NCBI GenBank assembly: GCA_030490835.1
Contig: CM059972.1
Location: 58,943,563 to 59,007,562 of the forward strand
From: Annona cherimola
Taxonomy: Eukaryota > Streptophyta > Magnoliopsida > Magnoliales > Annonaceae
Direction of reading: 5' to 3'
DNA: 64,000 nucleotides
The first letter of the stretch is position 1. Each line of letters begins with the position of its first letter. The notes below the pieces were generated by a model. That model saw only the letters and a list, made by a program, of their open reading frames with translations. It was not told the DNA's origin and did no database searches. Below, piece by piece: positions 57,626 to 64,000 of this stretch. Position numbers and translations under genes: made by a program.

Positions 57626-59355
57626 GTCTTACTTTCCATTCAGATTCAGTCGTTCATTTTCTAATGAAAATTGATGTATGCAGAAGTTACATAATCAGTT
57701 CTTGTAGAACAAATGGTAGTAGCAACAGACAGATGACAAAAATCTCTATCATCACGTGATTGAACAAATTATTATCGATTTCTTTTGTTTGTGGCTGATA
57801 GTGATGATGATAGAACAAATTACTATTGATTTCTTTTCTTTGTGGTTTTTTTTTCACTATCAGCCCATTCTATTAGACAAATTGGAAGCACACAAGCTCC
57901 ATTATGTCCTTAGAGGCCTACTAAACAACCTCAAATTCATTCTGTTGTCTTTCTTGTACACCATTCAACTTCACTGAGTTAAGGAAAGCTTCCCTGCACT
58001 AATGGTACTGATTATGTATTGACTTGTCCATGTCAACCAAATTTCTTAATCTGCATCTTTTCTAAAAATAAAATGTTAACAGCAGGTTTATGTTTGGTTC
58101 TCATATCAGAATCTTATGAGCTGATGTCCCATGCTGTAACAACATAGAAAGTGGGATTTTTTTTTTTTATTCTGCTTTTGTTGCCTTACCGGTATATTAA
58201 ATTGATTTTTGTCTGTGTATCTTATCACTTGTCCCAAAAAAGGCACCTTGCATTTTGTCACCTTTAGATTACATAATGAGCTCCATTGAACTAATCTTTG
58301 ATATATTGGTACACATAGAAAATGAATGGAATATAAGTCTTACCAACCTCATCTTTATCTTTTTCTTCATTTAATTTCTTATAGCTACTGGAAAAGATGC
58401 AGTCCTTACACGTTTGAAATGTCAACTGGCCTTCCACAATTGTTGATACTTCTGCTGTTAATCATTTAAAAAAATTTTAAAAAAAATCTCACATGTATAT
58501 CCAAATAGCAAAAATTTTCCTAAGGTTTTGACTACCATATTCTGGAATTTATGTTGTTAAGGTCTCCAACATGCCCAATACCTGAAGCTCTTGGGGAAAA
58601 GCAGTCCTTTGAGATGGCCTTTGGATTGAATTGCCATGTGTGGGTTCAAGCAGTTTGATGTCAGTAAGAGTTGAGAGGCAGTCCTCATTGTCGTCCTCCT
58701 CCCACAATAATCCATTTTCCTTTTCTAATTATCTCATCAGTTCTTCACAGTTTTGTAACTGTAAAGCTTTCAAATGGATTAGCAGTTGCTGCATCCCTTA
58801 AGGCATTGATGTTAAGCTGTGCATATAACCAATAACCATTGATAATGATTAGTTGCGTCTTTTCTGTCACCAAATTAACTTCCTCACCTCATATTGCTTG
58901 CCATAAGAAGAAACAGAATGAAAATAATTTTTGAGATACTTTAAGCTTATAATCCAAACTAGCTAACAATAAAAGATAACCTGAAAATACCATCCACAAA
59001 ATGCACAGCTGCAGAAGTTTTGAAGGCATAAGCATCAAATATTAACACAAGAATATAGCAAATTAAAACAATGGATTAGTCCTGATTATTCATAAATTCA
59101 ACTCGTTACCCTTCAAGCTACTATTCCTCGGCTGCAGATAATTTAATATTATAACCGATACCATAAAACATAACTTCCTTGAAATTCACAAAAAATACCA
59201 TCTATACACAATTACTTGTTTTCAGATGTTTAAAAGCATTACCCTCGAAAAATGAAGTTAAGAATCTAGCATATTAAAACATTATATTACTTTTCTGAAT
59301 CTATAAATTCAAGTCATTACCCTTCAAGCCTCAACATCAGTGATGTCCTCTACTA
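57626..59355. other. Unassigned sequence with a small duplication
   Basis: A block with GAACAAATTA, TTATCGATTTCTTTT and GTTTGTGGCTGATA at about 57762-57805 recurs at about 57812-57850. The phrase 'caagtcattacccttcaagc' near 59310 recurs near 59100. No gene is supported. Confidence 0.4.
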
Positions 59356-59356
59356 A

Positions 59357-59520
59357 TTATTTCTCCAGAGCAACATGCGGTTGCCCAAGCTGCTGAATCT
59401 TCCTGGGGCTTGTTGCCATTGTTCTCTCTACTATGCCTGCTTGTTCGCGTTGTTCTTGAGCTACCTCATTGGCCAACACTCCCCTCCAGGTCTCAAGCTC
59501 TATGGCCCTCCTACAACTTT
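59357..59520 (-). CDS. Possible small terminal exon, unidentified
   Basis: On the minus strand an open frame reads RRAIELETWRGVLANEVAQE and then QREQAGIVERTMATSPRKIQ before QLGQPHVALEK and stop at 59357-59359. The residue mix looks protein-like (helical, charged, few Cys) and unlike the AT-rich noise around it. Upstream residues become less convincing beyond about 59520, where a splice acceptor could lie. I do not recognise the family. It could be a gene fragment. Confidence 0.3.
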
Positions 59521-60164
59521 TAACAAAAGCAATGTCATGTATGAATGGATATGAGCAAAAGATACATCAAAAAATGGACTTTTTGCAAGTGACCCCTTCC
59601 ATTTTTCTATTCTGCAATTTGTGTGTCTTAATATTAATTTTGCAAGTGACCTCCAACTTGTGCACTTTTTCTTGTTTTCTGTTTTAAGATTTCATTGAAG
59701 TTACCTTTCAAAATAGTCATATTTTTGCCCTTCCATAATTAGTCATTGAGAAAAGAAAAAGATGAAAATAACCACAATGGTTGTAAAGATAAAGAGGGGT
59801 CTCTCACCTTTTGGGCAGACAGAATTTCTTCTACCCCTTGGGTGTCTCTAGCCCATTGACCAAATAGGTTTGGTGGTTATTTTAATATGAATAAGTGATC
59901 ACAAAAAGCCAACTCCATGTTTATTTTGGACGGAGGTTAGCTGTAAACAGAAATTTGCAAAAAATAAAATCCATAAATGTGAGACCATGTGCAAAATAAA
60001 TATTTATAAGGCATAAATATTAGAATATTAAAAATAAAGGGAGTCATTTGCAAAAAAAATCTGAAAGACAAGACAAGCAGTGCATGACAATTAACAAGAG
60101 AGTACGAACCTGAGATTTGCAGGTATACATAACAAATAAGATGGTCATGGATGATACCAAATTG
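59521..60164. other. 3' flank of the NLR gene
   Basis: This is non-coding. AT-rich sequence directly follows the NLR stop (minus strand) and would hold its 3' untranslated region. No confident polyadenylation signal is called. Confidence 0.5.
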
Positions 60165-63100
60165 TCAAGCAAACACGATGATGTCAGGAATATGTGATAT
60201 CTTGGGCCAATCTTCACCTACACCTTCCAGGCACCTCTCCATTAACATTGGGCATCCCACAATCACCACCTGTTCAAGTGAAGAGGGAAGGCCTTCCTCT
60301 GGCAAGGATGCCATGTGAGGGCAGTAACTAATTTCCAAACCCAGGAGGGAGGTGAAAGTATGCAGAGCCCTTGGAAGTGATTTGAGATTGTGGCAGTGGC
60401 ATATCCGAAGATATTTTAGAGTTGAGGGTAGAACCACATCCTCTAGTGTCACCAGCTCATCACAACCATCTATGATCAAAGATTCCAGCTGGATTAGTGC
60501 TTGCAGCATTCCCTTGGGCATTGAAGTAAGGTTGGGAATGCGACCAATATTTAGTGACAAAAGTGAACTTAGGCAAGACACTGAATTCAATAGCCTTACA
60601 CTAACAAGTCCACCCAAAGTTAATGAAGAAAGAGAGGACGACAGGAAAGGTGGAAGTTCATTTAGTCCCTTGCAGTTTCTTATTGTCAATTGGGTAAGGA
60701 CAGGAAGGATGTCTGGCCATTGCCTCATCCTAGGGCAATGATAAATTCTTAAATCTTCAAGATGAGGGAAGTGAGCTTCTCTGCCAACAACATCACACCA
60801 TTCCTCCAAATTATCTAATCTTTCAAAGTACAATTCTTTCAAGGATGGCAGCTGTGGAAGTGAGACGAGCCTTGCACAATTTTTGATAGATAATTTTGTA
60901 AGGTTGGAAAGAGAGTTAGAGCAAGTGATTCGGATTTGCTGCAGTAGAGAGCAATGCCAAATGCTAAGACTTTGGAGGCAAAGTAAGACACCCATCTCCC
61001 CACTTGTCACCTGCCATTGCTGTAATTTGTCCATGTTACTAAGAACAAATTCTTTTAATGAAGGAAAACCACCACGAGCGCCCATCTGCTCAACTTGATC
61101 CATTCCCCTAATTTCGAGATAAGAAAGAGAAGGTAAACTCCCAAGAGGTGGGAGGATGCTGCATCTTTTGCAGTTCCTTAAATCAACACTAGTAAGATTA
61201 GAGAAACATGTATCCATTGTCATCATCCAACTCGAAAAACGATTGCCCATATAGCCATCCAATTCTAGTCTTTTCAGGCTAGGGTGCGGCTGGAGCCCTT
61301 CCAATAATTCCTCTTCCAGTCTGTCTTGTGCTCTCCAATCATGACCTATGCTCCATTCCAACGATAAGCAATCTATATGAGGCTTGTTCTTTAAATTGGA
61401 CCGCCCAGCATCTGCTGCATCTATAACATTCTCCAGTTTTTTAATCACAAGCTTCCCATGGATACTTGTAAGTCCCTTCAACTCTACAATACTTCTTTCT
61501 CTCTCTCTGCTAACAACAAACCATGGTAACGTTTGCAAGAAAGTGAGTCTCCCAATCTGTGGCGGCATTGATTCGATATTCCAGCACCCTTCCAAGTCAA
61601 GATGGCGCATATTAGTTAACTTTCTCATCTCATCTGGTAACCTCAAAAGATGTTTACAACTGCAAAGGAGCAATGTTTGCATATTGTAAATGGTAACAAT
61701 GGATTCTGGCAACTCTTTAATACCAGTTTTAGAGAGGTTAAGATATCTTAGATGTTTCAGGTTACCAATGGATTTGGGTAGCTCTGTAATATTGATCCTA
61801 CTCAAATCTAGTACTCGGATACATCTTAATCTGTCAAACATGTTGTACAGTTGTTTCTCATCCATGGTTGCAGACACGTGGTGTAGTACTCCCTCATACA
61901 CGCTTGCAAACAGGTCGCATTGTACTTTCTCATCCATGCTTGCATTCATAATGAGAAATGTCCGCAGACCCTTTGATTCATAAAACAACTCTAAATTGAT
62001 TACCTCCCCTCTGGTGACAGAGTATGATAAATGTCGAGTCTTTGCATGAACACCACGTGACTTACCATGTTCCATTTGAATACATTCATCACTAGACATG
62101 AATTGTGCTAGATCATGGATGAGATCATGCATCTTGTATGTTGTACTTTCAAGGTCATTTGAAAGCTGAAAGAAGGACCTCAACAACAAATCGTTGAAAT
62201 ATTCAGAAGCTGTATTCTCAATCTTCTTGTCCTCTTCAGGCTGAATAAAACCAAGGGCAACCCATAAAAGTATCAACTCCTTCTCCTCAAATTCATAATT
62301 CTTTGGAAATATAGAGCAGAATGTGAAGCAATGCTTGAGATATGCTGGCAGATATTGGTAGCTTAATCTCAGAGCTGGTAGTATATTGCTAGCTAGCCCT
62401 CTCCAATTCCATATGGGACTTTTTAAGATATTTTCCCACTCCTTTGTCTGCCTTTTAGAAGATAATAGCCCACCCAAAGCTTTAGCAGCCAATGGCAAAC
62501 CTCCACATTTTTTCACTAGTTTCTCTCCAATATTTATCAACTCTGGATAAGCATTGGCATTGTCATCCTTAAATGCCTGGTTTACAAAAAGCGACCAACA
62601 ATCAGGTTTTGATAAACAATTCAAATAATGATTTGTTGTTGCTTGCATAGCATTGGAAACTGCTTGGCTCCGTGTGGTCACCACTATCTTGCTTCCCTTT
62701 GCCCCAAATGTGAAAGGAGGTCGTAATCGGTCCCAATCGCTACCATTTTCACTCCAAACATCATCTAACAGCAGAAGAAATTTCTTTCCATCTAATTTGT
62801 CTCGAAGGAAACATTGCAGGCTGTCAATATCTGATAAATCAAAACTGATTTTACTTACGGATTCTATAATTTCTTTAGTAACTCTTTTGACATCAAAATC
62901 CGTAGAAACACAAATCCATGCTCTCAGCTCAAAATTATCTATTACTCTCTTGTCATTATAGACAACCTGGGCAAGAGTTGTCTTGCCCACGCCACCCATC
63001 CCCACAATGGCAATAACAGAACATTTGGTTTTGCTAGAATCAGCAGACAGCAAAGAACGTATAATCTGCTCTGTGTCATTGTCACGACCAAGGACTTGGG

Positions 63101-63644
63101 ATGATTCATCTCTTACAGAACTCTCTGGCTGCCTTCTTTCTGGAACAATTTCATGCTGCTTATGTCCATGTCTAGTTTCAAGATGGAAATCTCTTCTTTC
63201 TTTTGCTATCTGATCTAATTGTGCATTGATCTCTCTTATTCTAATTGCCATTTCCTGCCTCCGGTAAGGACTTTTGATGCAATTAAAACAAGTGATGATG
63301 TTGTCGAGTACCTGCTGTCTCTTTTTCTTCTTCTTATCACCCGCGTCAGTTCCACTCTCTGCAGTTTCTGATTGCTGAGCTCCGGTGACAATCTCATCAA
63401 CCAAGTCGTCTGCATCATATGCAACATATTTGAGCTTGCAAAGCCAATTCGAGATTGCATTAGACTCGAACTGTTTCTCCTCTGCATCTTCCAGAACCGC
63501 TTGAATAGTAGTCAAAGAGCTCTCGAGATTCTGAAGCTCCTCATCCACACCCCACACAAGCTGAACCTCTCGCATGGCTGAAGACGCTAGTTTTCCGAAG
63601 ATTATATTAAGAAGAGGAGACAGGATTATTTCTTCCATGGCCAA
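60165..63644 (-). CDS. CC-NB-LRR disease-resistance protein (RGA/R13L1-like), single exon
   Basis: The gene encodes 1159 residues in one open frame, typical of this CNL class. An Rx-type coiled coil is at residues about 5-100 (LEDAEEKQ, then YDADDLVDEI, the EDVID-like place). NB-ARC follows: P-loop GMGGVGKTT at 215-223, RNBS-A FELRAWICVSTDFD at 238-251, kinase-2 LLLLDDVW at 290-297 (Trp marks non-TIR), and RNBS-B GSKIVVTTRS at 317-326. GLPL (CGGLPLAAKALGG) is at 380-392, RNBS-D CFTFCSIFPKNYEF at 439-452, and MHD at 505-507. LRRs run from about 615 to 1140, with an R13L1-type block (LTSIHGKLVIKKLENV). All nucleotide-binding motifs are intact, so it can plausibly act as an intracellular immune receptor that senses a pathogen effector. 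The ATG at 63644 gives MAMEEII; Met3 is an alternative start. Confidence 0.96.
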   Translation of the reverse strand: MAMEEIILSPLLNIIFGKLASSAMREVQLVWGVDEELQNLESSLTTIQAVLEDAEEKQFESNAISNWLCKLKYVAYDADDLVDEIVTGAQQSETAESGTDAGDKKKKKRQQVLDNIITCFNCIKSPYRRQEMAIRIREINAQLDQIAKERRDFHLETRHGHKQHEIVPERRQPESSVRDESSQVLGRDNDTEQIIRSLLSADSSKTKCSVIAIVGMGGVGKTTLAQVVYNDKRVIDNFELRAWICVSTDFDVKRVTKEIIESVSKISFDLSDIDSLQCFLRDKLDGKKFLLLLDDVWSENGSDWDRLRPPFTFGAKGSKIVVTTRSQAVSNAMQATTNHYLNCLSKPDCWSLFVNQAFKDDNANAYPELINIGEKLVKKCGGLPLAAKALGGLLSSKRQTKEWENILKSPIWNWRGLASNILPALRLSYQYLPAYLKHCFTFCSIFPKNYEFEEKELILLWVALGFIQPEEDKKIENTASEYFNDLLLRSFFQLSNDLESTTYKMHDLIHDLAQFMSSDECIQMEHGKSRGVHAKTRHLSYSVTRGEVINLELFYESKGLRTFLIMNASMDEKVQCDLFASVYEGVLHHVSATMDEKQLYNMFDRLRCIRVLDLSRINITELPKSIGNLKHLRYLNLSKTGIKELPESIVTIYNMQTLLLCSCKHLLRLPDEMRKLTNMRHLDLEGCWNIESMPPQIGRLTFLQTLPWFVVSRERERSIVELKGLTSIHGKLVIKKLENVIDAADAGRSNLKNKPHIDCLSLEWSIGHDWRAQDRLEEELLEGLQPHPSLKRLELDGYMGNRFSSWMMTMDTCFSNLTSVDLRNCKRCSILPPLGSLPSLSYLEIRGMDQVEQMGARGGFPSLKEFVLSNMDKLQQWQVTSGEMGVLLCLQSLSIWHCSLLQQIRITCSNSLSNLTKLSIKNCARLVSLPQLPSLKELYFERLDNLEEWCDVVGREAHFPHLEDLRIYHCPRMRQWPDILPVLTQLTIRNCKGLNELPPFLSSSLSSLTLGGLVSVRLLNSVSCLSSLLSLNIGRIPNLTSMPKGMLQALIQLESLIIDGCDELVTLEDVVLPSTLKYLRICHCHNLKSLPRALHTFTSLLGLEISYCPHMASLPEEGLPSSLEQVVIVGCPMLMERCLEGVGEDWPKISHIPDIIVFA

Positions 63645-63734
63645 TGAAGGAGGGAATTAGAAATTGGAACAGGGACACGGAAAGACGGAGAAAGAAGAGC
63701 TGATCCGAGCGGAGGGTACAGGGCTGGTGAAAAC
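63645..63734 (-). promoter_or_regulatory. Immediate upstream region of NLR
   Basis: This short unannotated stretch is bounded by the repeat-like DNA at 63735. No TATA box is clear, and the window ends 356 bp from the ATG, so the full promoter cannot be judged. Confidence 0.3.
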
Positions 63735-63940
63735 GATTTGGTGCCGGCATCGGATACGGGTGCGAATTGGGGCGGGTCGACCCGCGGGCCGGCTTTTCTC
63801 CAACCCGTTTTTTGACAAGGTAAAATCAATATATTTTTTGACCCGGTATAAGATGGGTCAGAAATTTTAACCCGAATTCAAAAATAGGGTCAGGGTGGGT
63901 CAACCATGTTCCGACCCGAACAATCCGACCCGCCCCGTAT
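63735..63940. repeat. GGGTC/GACCC-rich repeat-like sequence upstream of NLR
   Basis: Many GGGTC, GACCC and ACCCG words in both orientations (for example GGGTCGACCCGCGGGCC near 63775, and CCGACCCGCCCC near 63927) stand in AT-rich DNA. Such sequence is common at the ends of old inverted-repeat transposons in plants. The run goes towards the window edge, and its other end is not visible. Confidence 0.5.
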
Positions 63941-64000
63941 ATATTAATTTATTAAAAATTATAAGCCTATATTTAAATATTATTATTATTTTCTTTCAAA

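Noticed and set aside
60352..63581. Plus-strand frames of 70-130 residues across the NLR
   Set aside because: They are shadows of the 1159-residue NLR frame on the minus strand.
1..64000. tRNA or rRNA genes
   Set aside because: A visual scan found no cloverleaf with intact A and B boxes; only the SINE-like head near 56 kb resembles one, and it is too degraded.

Overview
The window is a stretch of flowering-plant nuclear DNA: AT-rich, gene-poor and made mostly of layered transposable elements. The evidence is Ty1/copia retrotransposons of the SIRE type primed by initiator tRNA-Met, very large solo LTRs, foldback MITEs, a FAR1/FRS-like relic, a subtilase relic and a CC-NB-LRR (NLR) disease-resistance gene. 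The species cannot be named from the sequence alone. Only one ordinary host gene looks intact: the single-exon NLR on the minus strand at 60165-63644.

Layout from left to right. 266-1510 is a decayed reverse-oriented LTR related to the SIRE-like family seen later. 1750-2560 is a degenerate NLR fragment, homologous to the intact NLR 60 kb away, and it abuts a minus-strand copia relic (2561-6720) at that element's polypurine tract. 7187-11904 is a 4.7 kb solo LTR (minus) with the target-site duplication (TSD) CCCAT. 13788-16116 is another solo LTR (plus) of a different family. 17060-18245 is a run of foldback MITE copies with (TG)n/(TA)n spacers. 18598-19030 is a subtilase pseudogene, followed by a minisatellite at about 19490-20050.

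The centre (20146-40639) is a nest of two elements of one family. An older, frame-broken SIRE-like copia on the minus strand (TSD ATTTA) has its 5' LTR split by a young 9.88 kb copy on the plus strand (29514-39390, TSD TAAAT). The young copy has LTRs that are over 99% identical by eye, yet its gag-pol carries five in-frame stops and a frameshift. The extra third ORF downstream of pol (35773-37368) is fully open. Both copies carry arrays built on the palindrome AAGTCGACTT, in the LTR upstream of the TATA box and again between pol and the third ORF.

The right third holds a FAR1/FRS (MULE-derived) pseudogene (41284-43660), a cluster of MITEs, a 385 bp foldback with a 9 bp TSD, and a 2.9 kb element with about 500 bp terminal inverted repeats around a GC-rich core (47227-50166, possibly Pack-MULE-like). 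It also holds a roughly 180 bp tandem array split by a second solo LTR (51605-55272, TSD GAATG; same family as the one at 7187 but opposite orientation) and by a MITE. After that come a possible tRNA-derived SINE, an unassigned 4 kb, and the NLR gene.

There is no operon-like organisation. The region reads as an NLR neighbourhood that has grown by nested insertion and shrunk by LTR-LTR recombination. The observations most worth following are the GTCGAC arrays, the intact third ORF in an otherwise broken element, and the head-on nested LTRs of one family, which could give double-stranded RNA.
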